A stretch of DNA of 64,000 nt from Methanospirillum purgamenti (GCF_018502485.1 NZ_CP075546.1); one strand, 5' to 3'. Positions 8,778 through 16,660 are shown, counted from the stretch's first letter. The notes: generated by a model not told the origin, from the sequence alone. Made by a program: numbers and translations.

Positions 8778-9323
8778 ATGATCATCTCACCACTTTCCAT
8801 TCCCGGGGCCGCGGTTGTGACGTTTACTCCTCATATTGATGATCGGGGGGAGTTCTGCCGGATCTTTTGTGCGGATGAACTGAAAGACATTCTACAGGGC
8901 AAAAGCATCGTTCAGATCAATCGCTCACTAACCAAAGGAAGCGGTATGATTCGGGGCATGCATTTTCAATATCCACCGAAAGCAGAGATGAAATTGTTCC
9001 AGTGCACAAGAGGCAGGGTATTTGACGTTCTGGTTGATATTAGAAAAGGATCTTCGACATTTCTTTCATGGATCGGAATCGAGTTGTCACCGGATCTTCG
9101 GAAGATGGTGGTTATACCTGAAGGATGTGCACATGGATTTCAGGCAATGACTGATGATGTGGAGGTATTATATTTCACAACAGAGTTCTATGCACCTGAT
9201 TGTGAAGGGGGTATCAGGTTTAACGAGCCGAAGATTGGTATTCAGTGGCCCTTGCGGGCAGCCGGGGTATCTGAACGGGACATGAGCCACCCTCTCATAT
9301 CTGAAACTTTTAAAGGGATATGA
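8778..9323 (+). CDS. dTDP-4-dehydrorhamnose 3,5-epimerase-like (RfbC family) sugar epimerase
   Basis: About 181 residues from ATG 8778, preceded by GGGAG at 8770-8774; an in-frame GTG at 8757 is the longer alternative. Family motifs are DDRGEFCRIF, QINRSLTKGSGMIRGMHFQ (with the catalytic histidine), FDVLVDIRKGS and VVIPEGCAHGFQAM. It belongs to the cupin-fold RmlC superfamily. Beside rfbF and rfbG it probably epimerises C3 and/or C5 of CDP-4-keto-6-deoxyglucose rather than a dTDP sugar (inference from context). Confidence 0.88.
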   Translation: MIISPLSIPGAAVVTFTPHIDDRGEFCRIFCADELKDILQGKSIVQINRSLTKGSGMIRGMHFQYPPKAEMKLFQCTRGRVFDVLVDIRKGSSTFLSWIGIELSPDLRKMVVIPEGCAHGFQAMTDDVEVLYFTTEFYAPDCEGGIRFNEPKIGIQWPLRAAGVSERDMSHPLISETFKGI

Positions 9324-9456
9324 ATAGAATATTTGCTGACTATTTCCCTTGTACATTTATTAATAAATGATTGATTTGATGTTTAATCATATACGGCATA
9401 ACTTCCGAAATGATGTTTATGAGAAAATTAATCTTATATCCCTCTGATGGTATATC
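9324..9456 (+). promoter_or_regulatory. Promoter region of hicBA
   Basis: A 133-bp AT-rich gap. The stretch AATTAATCTTATATCCC at about 9427-9443 contains a plausible TATA element close to the hicB start, but the spacing is short and a leaderless transcript is possible. This is the only obvious place for a promoter between the epimerase and hicB. Confidence 0.35.
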
Positions 9457-9660
9457 ATGAAATTTGATATCATTCTTGAAAAAGAAGAAGACGGGACTTT
9501 TTCAGTACATTGCCCTGCTTTAAAAGGATGCCACTCTCAAGGAAACACAAAGGAAGAAGCATTGTTAAATATCCGCGAAGCCATCGATTTATATCTTGAA
9601 ACCGCCAAGGAGATTGCATTACATACTTCATCCCGGCAATCTGGGTTATTCTCTTATTGA
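9457..9660 (+). CDS. hicB: HicB-family antitoxin
   Basis: 67 residues with the HicB partial RNase-H-like fold: FDIILEKEEDGTFSVHCPAL, then KGCHSQGNTKEEALLNIREA. It is the short form without a C-terminal DNA-binding domain. It would bind and neutralise HicA encoded 9 bp downstream. The gene order is hicB before hicA, as in many archaeal pairs. Confidence 0.88.
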   Translation: MKFDIILEKEEDGTFSVHCPALKGCHSQGNTKEEALLNIREAIDLYLETAKEIALHTSSRQSGLFSY

Positions 9661-9669
9661 GATCACGGT

Positions 9670-9888
9670 ATGACTAAACGTCTTCTACCTGTTTCAGGGA
9701 TGGATATGGAACGTGTCTTTTCAAAGGTTGGTTTTGTATTTATCCGGCAAAAAGGAAGTCATATTGTTTTATCCCGTGGTGAGGAAATACTCATTGTTCC
9801 ACATCATTCACCGGTGGAAAAAGGCACTGAACGCGATTTGTTCAAAGAATCCGGATTAATCATTGAAGAATTCAATAGGTTATTATGA
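9670..9888 (+). CDS. hicA: HicA-family mRNA interferase toxin
   Basis: 72 residues. The double-stranded-RNA-binding-like fold with the catalytic histidine is visible in FIRQKGSHIVLSR, followed by IVPHHSPVEKGTERDLFKES. HicA cleaves mRNA when free of HicB. Unusually, its stop (ATGA) overlaps the ATG of the following sugar epimerase, so the toxin-antitoxin pair is translationally coupled to a glycan gene. Confidence 0.88.
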   Translation: MTKRLLPVSGMDMERVFSKVGFVFIRQKGSHIVLSRGEEILIVPHHSPVEKGTERDLFKESGLIIEEFNRLL

Positions 9889-10721
9889 TGAACCCGTCTC
9901 AACGTATTCTGGTTACCGGAGCAACCGGATTTGTGGGCTGTCATGTGATACCTGAACTTCTGGCTCATGGACATCAGGTTCATGCTGTTTCCCGTGACCG
10001 GGAGAAAGCTGAAACAATGCCCTGGTGGGGAAAGGTCCGATACACTGTTGCTGATATTCATAATCCTGATATGGATTTGGTTGATGCATGTGGGCTGCCT
10101 GATGTTCTTATCCACCTGGCCTGGCCCGGTCTCCCAAACTATGATGCCCTCTCTCATTACGAAGATACCTTCCCTGCTGATTACCAGTTTATCAAGAGGA
10201 TGGTACTTGCAGGAGTGAAACAGGTTCTCATTACCGGAACCTGTTTTGAGTACGGACTGCAGAATGGATGTCTTTCAGAGGATATGCCGACTGTTCCGGT
10301 AACTCCGTATGGGCTTGCGAAGGATACGCTTCGGAAGTCTCTTGAAATGCTCCAGAAGGTCCATCCGTTTACCCTTAAGTGGGTAAGGTTGTTTTATTTG
10401 TATGGTCCGGGGCAGAATCCGAAGAGCCTTCTTTCACAGTTGGATGCTGCGGTAGACCGGGGAAATCCGGTGTTTCGGATGTCTGGTGGTGAGCAACTTC
10501 GGGATTATCTCCCGGTGGAGGAGGCTGCCCGGAGGATCGTCCAGGTTGCCGGAAATCCGGATTGTCATGGGATTATTAATTGCTGCAGTGGGAATCCGAT
10601 TTCCATCCGGAGGCTGGTGGAGGAGCATATTGCCCGGAGGAAAGCCCGGATTGAGTTGGAATTAGGGTATTACCCGTATCCGGAGTATGAGCCGATGGCG
10701 TTCTGGGGAGATGAGAGGTAA
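9885..10721 (+). CDS. NAD-dependent sugar epimerase/dehydratase (extended SDR)
   Basis: 278 residues. The N-terminal motif is ILVTGATGFVGCHV and the catalytic pair lies in YGLAK. It resembles the reductases/epimerases that finish CDP-6-deoxy sugar synthesis after RfbF and RfbG. It starts inside the hicA stop codon. The end is odd: a TAA follows GDER, whereas the decayed copy at 14315 continues in frame with GRKIGITHVSLD, so this copy may have lost its last residues to a nonsense change. Two further copies, both broken, lie downstream at 14315 and 15700. Confidence 0.88.
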   Translation: MMNPSQRILVTGATGFVGCHVIPELLAHGHQVHAVSRDREKAETMPWWGKVRYTVADIHNPDMDLVDACGLPDVLIHLAWPGLPNYDALSHYEDTFPADYQFIKRMVLAGVKQVLITGTCFEYGLQNGCLSEDMPTVPVTPYGLAKDTLRKSLEMLQKVHPFTLKWVRLFYLYGPGQNPKSLLSQLDAAVDRGNPVFRMSGGEQLRDYLPVEEAARRIVQVAGNPDCHGIINCCSGNPISIRRLVEEHIARRKARIELELGYYPYPEYEPMAFWGDER

Positions 10722-10878
10722 ATTAGAATAACTGATGATTGTTCTGGTTTCTCTTAACTGCGAGTAATAGACCAATCATGGTCCTAATTCACCGAAGAAG
10801 CAAGATAACTCTACCAAATTTGAGTTTTAGATACACCCTTCCGTTAGGTGAAAAGAAGAAAGGGGATTTATCCGAAAT
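10722..10878. other. Intergenic gap behind the sugar epimerase
   Basis: 157 bp without a gene between two convergent coding regions. The first 50 bp still match the 3' flank of the second epimerase copy (AGAATAACTGATG against GGAATAACTCATG), showing that the duplication included flanking DNA. Confidence 0.5.
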
Positions 10879-12502
10879 TTAAGAGTTTATAGAATTCAGT
10901 TCATGTAACTCTCCGGTTAGAAGCCAGAACCAGAGAGGCAGATACGTAATTTTCCTGCCTGAGAAGTTCTCTTCATCAAACTTGTCGGTAGTGATGACTA
11001 ACCCTTCATGGAGCCCAAAATTGTTCATTGCGGATAAAAGCCCGTTTTTCTCTCTTTCCCTCGTTATCGGATCAGATATGTCCACGGATACCTGAATCAG
11101 CCGGATGGGAACATCCCTTGCTTTTATTACAAAATCCACCTCATGTCCCTTTTCATCCTGCCAATAATATATCTCATTTCCCTGACGAAGCAGTGCAATA
11201 TAGGCAATATTTTCATATATTCTCCTTGTGTCATTTGAGAATCTGAAAGAGACTGCCTGCATCATCCCATGGTCGATACAATAGAGTTTTTTTGCTTTTT
11301 GAATCTGTCTTTTTATTGATGTATCGTAGTGACTGACAGAAAAGAGCAGAAATGCATCTTCCAGGTATGAAAGATATCTTATCACCGCATCTGTACTCAA
11401 ACTTTGATAATCAGAGAAGAGTCTTTTCAACGAATTATATGTATCCTAAAGTCCCGGACATTCATAACGATATCCAAAAATTTAATCTCAATTTGAAGTT
11501 ATTTTTGCAATATGGTGATAAAATAAAATATTATTTAAATAGAATAAAATCGTTATGTAATGCCCAAACACCTAACGAGGCACATTTTTTCTTCAAATAT
11601 TATCTCTCATTTTTTTAATCTAATCAATATTAACAGGTTCAAGTTTTTACCTCGTTATGTTTTTCGGGAATCTAGGATGTATGAGGTTTTGCGACATTAG
11701 AAACACAGAAAAGAGCAAGATTTTTAAATATTGCGGGATTTCTCACCCCACATCGCGAGACAATATCCCGATAAATGATATCATCAAAATAGGATTGAAG
11801 TAATTCCACACGATCCGCTGTCGGATAGATAATAACCTCAGGAAATTCTCCATGTTCCAAATATTCATTAAACATCCGTATTATCTCAATTTTTTTATCA
11901 GAATAGGCGATTGTTTTCAGATCAAAAGAGATGTTTTTGTATTTCAGGAATTCAAAAAAACTGAACGGAAACATTCTTGTGGTAAGGTGCCTCCCTGTCA
12001 GGTGGGATGAGATATCTTCAGAAAGAAGTGATGCATTTGAGCCGCTGATTACTAATTTAATATTTTTCCTTTTATCGTAGATACCCTTTAGCCATTTTTC
12101 CCATGAAGGGAAATTTTGTATCTCATCTAAAAAAAAATAGAGTTTTTGATTATCTGATAGGGCATATAGTTCCCTAAATGTATCTACCAATTGAGATAGT
12201 TCATCTCCCTGTATTGGTTGCAGTCTGTCATCATCAAGGTTGAGATAGAGAATATATGACTTTGGAACACCCTGTATAAGAAGGTCAGAGATCATCTGAT
12301 ACATGAAATAGGTCTTACCACAGCGCCTGACTCCAATAATATCATTAATATGAGGAAGATCCATTTGGATATGGCTTTTTCTATAGTGTACGACAGGCAA
12401 TGTACTCTCCTGCCATTCAACCTGGATTCCCGATGACACATAACGATAAACCTTATTATTGTCTTTGAATTTTAAAAATTTCTTTAAATTGTCTAGCGAC
12501 AC
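10879..12502 (-). pseudogene. DUF4143/AAA_14 ATPase gene split by a 232-bp insertion
   Basis: Read on the minus strand from GTG 12502, the N-terminal part (276 codons) carries Walker A in GVRRCGKTYF and Walker B in LYFFLDEIQ, and stops just inside the inserted element. The C-terminal part (10879 to about 11438) is the DUF4143 nuclease-like domain (KKLYCIDHGM, YYWQDEKGHEVDFVI). Removing 11445-11676 and one copy of ATGTAT rejoins the frame as KPHTYNSLKRLF, which is what this family has. The intact protein would be about 460 residues. These ATPases are common, mobile and of uncertain role. The gene is broken unless the fragments work separately. Confidence 0.85.
11445..11676. mobile_element. 232-bp MITE-like element with 6-bp target duplication
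   Basis: The element is bounded by perfect direct copies of ATGTAT (11439-11444 and 11677-11682). Its ends are imperfect inverted repeats: CCTAAAGTCCCGG on one side and, reverse-complemented, CCTAGATTCCCGA on the other, both followed by CATAACGA about 5 bp inside. Internally ATCGTTATG (11550-11558) and CCTAACGAGG (11571-11580) form further inverted pairs with the end copies, giving two back-to-back stem arms. It is AT-rich, codes for no protein of note, and must have been moved by a transposase elsewhere. Confidence 0.8.
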
Positions 12503-12508
12503 CTTTAT

Positions 12509-12540
12509 CTCGTTATGCGTTTAATATTATACATAACGAG
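12509..12540. repeat. Interrupted palindrome at the IS left end / ATPase promoter
   Basis: CTCGTTATG at 12509-12517 faces CATAACGAG at 12532-12540 across 14 AT-rich bases. One arm lies just ahead of the minus-strand GTG at 12502; the other is the left terminus of the IS1634-like element. It may be a chance target, an operator, or part of the insertion target. Confidence 0.55.
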
Positions 12541-14162
12541 GTCTAGATCAGCATGGCGACAATTGTATACCAAACGGATAAGCGATCCGGGATCACGTAC
12601 GCCTATCAATCAATATCATTCTGGGACAAGGAAAAGAAACAGTCACGTGCCCGACGTACCTTAATAGGAAGATACGATAACGAAACAGGAAAAATCGTTC
12701 CGACAGACGGAAGAAACAAGAAAAAGGCAAAAGAAAAGGAGGCCGAAACACACGGTAAAGCAGTTATCAATAGCCCACATCGTTCCTTTTATGGAGCAAC
12801 ATATCTGCTGGATGCAATTGGTGAAAAATTGGGGATTACACAAGACCTCAAACAGTGTTTCCCTGACGAATATAAGCAGATCTTGTCTCTTGCATATTAT
12901 TTGATACTCGAAGATAGCACCCCATTATATCGCTTTGAGAAATGGGGATCGCTCCACAAGCATCCGTATGCCAATAATATTACCTCGCAGCGCAGCAGTG
13001 AGCTTTTCGCCAGCATTACTGAAGAAAGTAAACAGCGTTTTTTTATTCTTCAGGGAAAAAGAAGAATAGAGCAGGAATTCTGGGCGTATGACACCACGAC
13101 CTTATCAAGTTACTCTGATATCCTAAGACAAGTACAATATGGGCATAATAAAGAGCACGATAAGCTCCCTCAATTGAAGTTAGCTCTTGTTTTCGGGGAA
13201 GATTCTAACCTACCTTTCTACTACCGAAAACTAGCGGGTAATATTCCAGACTCAAAAACAATCCGGCGATTTCTGGAAGAACTGGATATTCTCGGTTATT
13301 CAAAGGTTAAACTGATCATGGATAGAGGTTTTTTTAGTGAATATAACATCAATTCCCTATTCCAGAACCATATTAAGTTCCTTATGTCTGCTAAGATGTC
13401 GTTGAATTTTATTCAGAACGAATTGGATGATATTTACGATACCTTTCGCGATTTCGAACATTATAATGAGAATTATGCCCTTTATTATCGAACAGTTCGA
13501 ACTAATTGGGATTACACGCAAAATCGCCCATATAAAGGAGATAAACTCAAGGAATCGCGTCGAATATACATTCATTTTTATTATAATATCGATCAGGCAG
13601 CTGATGATGAAAAAGACTTTGATCGTAGATTAATAGCATTAAAACAGGAATTAGAATCCGGTGAGCGCATTCCGCAACATGAAAAGTTATACCAGCAATA
13701 TTTCACGTATAAGACAACACCAAAGAGAGGAACCCATGTCACAGTTATTGAAGAAAATGTTAACGCTGCAAAACGAAATTATGGCTTCTTTGCCTTAATC
13801 ACTAATGAAAAGATGGATGCTATTACTGCCCTTGAACTTTACCGCAATAAAGATGTTGTTGAGAAGGCCTTTGGTAATCTCAAGGAACGCTTGAATATGC
13901 GTCGAAATCTGGTTTCTTCAGAGCAGAGTCTAGACGGGAAGTTGTTTATCCAGTTCGTCGCTCTGATCTATCTTTCTTATATCAAAAAACAGATGCAGGA
14001 GAAAGCGCTTTTCAAATCCTACACAATCCCGGGTCTATTGGACAAATTGGATGTTATCGAATGTTTCGAACAGCCAGGCAGATCACTTAAAGTGGGAGAG
14101 ATCGTTGAAAAGCAAGAACAGTTGTATTATGATCTAGGGGTGGCACCGCCTGCCTCGTTATG
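12532..14162 (+). mobile_element. IS1634-like (IS4 superfamily) insertion sequence
   Basis: About 1.63 kb holding one transposase gene. The short terminal inverted repeats are CATAACGAGG (12532-12541) and CCTCGTTATG (14153-14162); the right repeat overlaps the transposase stop codon. No target duplication is obvious next to the ends. It lies between a DUF4143 ATPase gene and a truncated sugar epimerase copy. The same decamer also occurs inside the neighbouring 232-bp element, which may point to a shared transposase. Confidence 0.75.
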
Positions 14163-14163
14163 A
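12553..14163 (+). CDS. IS1634-family DDE transposase
   Basis: 536 residues, full length for the family. A basic N-terminal region of about 70 residues is followed by the DDE_Tnp_1-type core: EFWAYDTTTLSSYS with the first aspartate, KLIMDRGFFSEYNI with the second, and ALELYRNKDVVEKAFGNLK with the catalytic YREK-like glutamate region. No internal stop or frameshift is visible, so it may be active. Its stop codon lies within the right terminal repeat. Confidence 0.9.
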   Translation: MATIVYQTDKRSGITYAYQSISFWDKEKKQSRARRTLIGRYDNETGKIVPTDGRNKKKAKEKEAETHGKAVINSPHRSFYGATYLLDAIGEKLGITQDLKQCFPDEYKQILSLAYYLILEDSTPLYRFEKWGSLHKHPYANNITSQRSSELFASITEESKQRFFILQGKRRIEQEFWAYDTTTLSSYSDILRQVQYGHNKEHDKLPQLKLALVFGEDSNLPFYYRKLAGNIPDSKTIRRFLEELDILGYSKVKLIMDRGFFSEYNINSLFQNHIKFLMSAKMSLNFIQNELDDIYDTFRDFEHYNENYALYYRTVRTNWDYTQNRPYKGDKLKESRRIYIHFYYNIDQAADDEKDFDRRLIALKQELESGERIPQHEKLYQQYFTYKTTPKRGTHVTVIEENVNAAKRNYGFFALITNEKMDAITALELYRNKDVVEKAFGNLKERLNMRRNLVSSEQSLDGKLFIQFVALIYLSYIKKQMQEKALFKSYTIPGLLDKLDVIECFEQPGRSLKVGEIVEKQEQLYYDLGVAPPASL

Positions 14164-14252
14164 GTCGACGGGAATGCAGGATTCAACAATCGCAGTTTTT
14201 AGTTTTGCCTTGCTATCCATATAGAGAAATTGGACATACATGATGATAGGGC

Positions 14253-14301
14253 TATCGAATATAAACGATAAATATCTGACATTTTATCGAACATAAACGA
14301 T
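14253..14301. repeat. Direct repeat of a 17-bp motif
   Basis: TATCGAATATAAACGAT (14253-14269) and TATCGAACATAAACGAT (14285-14301) are spaced 32 bp apart start to start. They sit in the 150-bp non-coding stretch between the IS and the decayed epimerase copy. They could be operators of a lost gene or remnants of an element; nothing downstream in the right place explains them. Confidence 0.6.
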
Positions 14302-14314
14302 GGTCTCTTGATGA

Positions 14315-14835
14315 GAACCGGAACCTGCTTTGAGTACGGGCTGTAGAATGAGTGTCTTTCAGAGGAGATGCCGACTGCTCCGGTAACTCCCTATGGTCTA
14401 GCAAAGGATACGCTTCGAAAATTCCTTGAAATGCTCCAGGAGGTTCATCCGTTTACCCTCCAGTGGGTTCGGCTGTTTTACCTGTATGGTCCGGGGCAGA
14501 ATCCGAAGAGTCTGCTTTCCCAACTGGACGCTGCGATAGAGCAGGGAGATCCGGTATTCCGGATGTCCGGTGGTGAGCAGCTTCGGGATTATCTCCCGGT
14601 GGAGGAGGCTGCCCGGTGGATCGTCCAGGTTGCCGGACATCCGGAATGTAATGGAATAATCAATTGTTGCAGCGGGAGACCAGTATCGATCCGAAGGCTG
14701 GTAGAGGAGTATATTGCCCACCGGGGAGCCGAGATTGGGTTGGAGTTAGGGTACTATCCGTACCCGGAGTATGAACCGATGGCGTTCTGGGGAGATGGGA
14801 GGAAGATTGGAATAACTCATGTTTCTCTTGATTGA
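14315..14835 (+). pseudogene. Truncated second copy of the sugar epimerase
   Basis: Homology to the gene at 9885-10721 begins at ACCGGAACCTG and runs to the end, at both DNA and protein level. The first third, including the Rossmann motif, is missing, and the codon matching CAG in the intact copy is TAG (GGGCTGTAGAATGAG at about 14338-14352). A 155-codon frame from ATG 14368 remains open and keeps YGLAK, but without the cofactor domain it cannot be a working epimerase. Its C-terminus (GRKIGITHVSLD) is longer than that of the intact copy. Confidence 0.85.
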
Positions 14836-14915
14836 AAGAATTAAATCCAATATTCTCCCAATTTTAGGATTATTTGAGTTTATATCCTTGTTAAGTCAGG
14901 CAAATCTCATATTTA

Positions 14916-15593
14916 TTATGCCATGATTCCGTGTTTATGAAGCGCATCTTTAACCTGCTTTAATTCGTCTTCAATTTTATTAAACCGTTCATTCATTTCG
15001 GTTTTCAAGTCATATCGTAAGGTTTGAATCTCTTTGTTCGTCTGCTTCTGGGTGTCGACCATCTGTTTTTGTATCTCAAGCATCTGATCCTGTTTTACCA
15101 ACATCTGATCCTGTTTTACCAACATCTGATCCTGTTTTACCAACATCTGATCCTGTTTTACCAACATCTGATCCTGTTTATCTAACATTTGATCCTGTTT
15201 ATCTAACATTTGATCCTGTTTTTCAAGCATCTTCTCCTGTGATGACTGTATACTTAATATTGCGGGTATGCCTTTATCCAATTGTTCGACCTGGGCAAGG
15301 TGCATATAATCCAATATACTAATTACACGCTTACTATATGGTTCAATGGAGATGTTGTCAACGATAGCATGGACAGGGATATTATCATGCAAACCTGTAA
15401 CAAACTCTTCAATTGCATCTGCATCTCCTTCTATGCCGATCTCAATCTGCTGAACCTTATCTGGCGTAGTATGATTAAATGCAGAGAATCCAGTTAGTCC
15501 AGATGTAAGTGCACGGTTTAAAAGGAAAACCCTATATCCCACATCGTGAACTTTCAGACCGTTGATGATGATTTTATTCTTTATTGTGGGCAT
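14916..15593 (-). CDS. Acylphosphatase-like protein with heptad repeat tail
   Basis: 225 residues. Residues 1-90 look like an acylphosphatase fold: KVHDVGYRVFLLNRAL holds the arginine of the phosphate loop and GLTGFSAFNHT the asparagine. A linker of about 45 residues follows. Then come seven near-perfect heptads of the type VKQDQML (about 125-172), and a helical end (NKEIQTLRYDLKTEMNERF). The tail probably forms a long coiled coil. The enzyme would hydrolyse acyl phosphates, but the tail suggests a structural or sensory use. Promoter and partners are unclear; it lies alone between two epimerase remnants. Confidence 0.75.
   Translation of the reverse strand: MPTIKNKIIINGLKVHDVGYRVFLLNRALTSGLTGFSAFNHTTPDKVQQIEIGIEGDADAIEEFVTGLHDNIPVHAIVDNISIEPYSKRVISILDYMHLAQVEQLDKGIPAILSIQSSQEKMLEKQDQMLDKQDQMLDKQDQMLVKQDQMLVKQDQMLVKQDQMLVKQDQMLEIQKQMVDTQKQTNKEIQTLRYDLKTEMNERFNKIEDELKQVKDALHKHGIMA
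15081..15227. repeat. Seven tandem 21-bp repeats inside the acylphosphatase-like gene
   Basis: The unit is CATCTGATCCTGTTTTACCA plus one A. The first four units are identical and the last three differ by a few bases (TATCTAA ending). As 21 is a multiple of three, copy number can change without breaking the frame. This is coding DNA, not a CRISPR array: there are no spacers. Confidence 0.9.
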
Positions 15594-15699
15594 GATATAA
15601 GTAAATACTTCGTTTTATGAGGGTAAATAGTTTTTATCCAGCACCTTAAAACAGGGAGATGACACAACTATAAAGTGACCTTTAGTTCATCATCCGGTT

Positions 15700-15915
15700 G
15701 GGGAAGTCCGTGAAGGATTGTCTTGGTTGCCGGGCATCCGGTGTGGAGTGGAATGAATTATCACCTACAGCAACGGGAGACCGGTATCGATCCGGAGGCG
15801 TGTGGAAGATCATATTGCCTGGAGGGGAGCCAAGATTGGGTTGGAGTTAGGTTATTATCCGTATCCTGAATATAAACCGATGGCGTTTTAGGGGGTAGGG
15901 AAGAAGGCAAAACAC
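15700..15915 (+). pseudogene. Third, heavily decayed copy of the sugar epimerase 3' end
   Basis: From about 15700 the DNA matches the last 200 bp of the epimerase copies: GGTTGCCGGGCATCCGG, GGGAGACCGGTATCGATCC, GGGTTGGAGTTAGG and ATAAACCGATGGCGTTTTAG. Frameshifts and stops are frequent, and the last motif has TGG changed to TAG. It keeps some bases of copy 2 and some of copy 1, so it probably derives from the same tandem amplification. Confidence 0.75.
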
Positions 15916-16126
15916 ATTATGAAATGATGATGACCTGTTTATACACAATAATGCCAATAATTTTATGGGAGTTTTAAAGAACGCTAAAAAACAATTATTG
16001 CAGGCCCTCAAGAAATGTTTCTGTATAAGCATATAAAATTTAAGATATTAACGATATTTTACGTGAGAGAACATCAAAACCTTTTGTCCCGATCAGAAAA
16101 TATATAAAGAGGATCAATCTTGAATA
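15916..16126. other. Non-coding stretch before the DUF4258 gene
   Basis: AT-rich, about 210 bp. I see no gene or clear remnant. AAATATATAAAGAGGATC at 16098-16115 offers a TATA-like box and a GAGG that could serve the DUF4258 gene. Confidence 0.4.
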
Positions 16127-16177
16127 CTGGAGATTGTCTCTGATAATAATTTTAATGTTGAATGGCGAATTCATGCA

Positions 16178-16423
16178 TTGCAACAGATGATAACCTGGAA
16201 TATATCCAGAAAGGATGGTCTTGATATTCTTCATTCAGGGGAGATTATTGAATCATACCCGGAAGACTTACCGTATCCAAGTTATCTCATCGTAGGTTAT
16301 TCCCACCGAAGGCCACTACATGTTGTCATGTCATGTGCAAAAGAAATATGTACAATTTACATCGTGACTGCATATGAACCTGATAAGTTAAAATGGGATG
16401 AGAATTTTCGGAGGAGAATATGA
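16178..16423 (+). CDS. DUF4258 domain protein (possible toxin)
   Basis: 81 residues from TTG 16178, but homology clearly begins earlier: the in-frame codons before it read FNVEWRIHA, the usual DUF4258 opening. The frame is open back to a TGA at 16121, with no ATG/GTG/TTG in the extra part except CTG 16127, so the true start is unresolved or has been lost. The core IIESYPEDLPYPSYLIVGY, RRPLHVVMS and VTAYEPD is typical. DUF4258 proteins often pair with a YgiT-type zinc finger, in a MqsRA-like toxin-antitoxin arrangement, and exactly such a gene follows, overlapping by ATGA. Confidence 0.75.
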   Translation: MQQMITWNISRKDGLDILHSGEIIESYPEDLPYPSYLIVGYSHRRPLHVVMSCAKEICTIYIVTAYEPDKLKWDENFRRRI

Positions 16424-16660
16424 AATGTGTAATTTATGAACATGGCGAATTAAAAAGCGAAATAACCTCATTAATGTATAAAAAACAATTCGACGATTGT
16501 TATCGAGGAGGTTCCTGTTGATATGTGTGATAATTGTGGAGAGATATATGTACCTGATAAGATTGCGGAGCAGATTATGTTCATCGTTGAATCGGCGGAA
16601 AGTGAGGGGATAATTTTGGATGTTCAAAACTTTCCGGCTGAAATTTCCGCAGTCTGTTGA
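16420..16660 (+). pseudogene. YgiT-type zinc finger protein, frameshifted
   Basis: The first frame reads MKCVIYEHGELKSEITS, in which the second cysteine of the expected CxxC is replaced (VIYEH instead of VICKH). At the A-run near 16479-16485 the frame shifts by one; afterwards it reads VIEEVPVDMCDNCGEIYVP and on to a stop at 16658-16660, the rest of a YgiT-like protein with its second CxxC intact. The partner antitoxin of the DUF4258 gene is therefore probably non-functional, unless frameshifting at the A-run rescues it. Confidence 0.75.

Noticed and set aside
12532..14170. Long target duplication expected of some IS1634 elements
   Set aside because: Sequence left of 12532 and right of 14162 shows no matching direct repeat that I could see.
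15081..15227. Tandem 21-bp repeats as a CRISPR-like array
   Set aside because: There are no spacers; units are back to back and in frame in a gene, coding for heptads.
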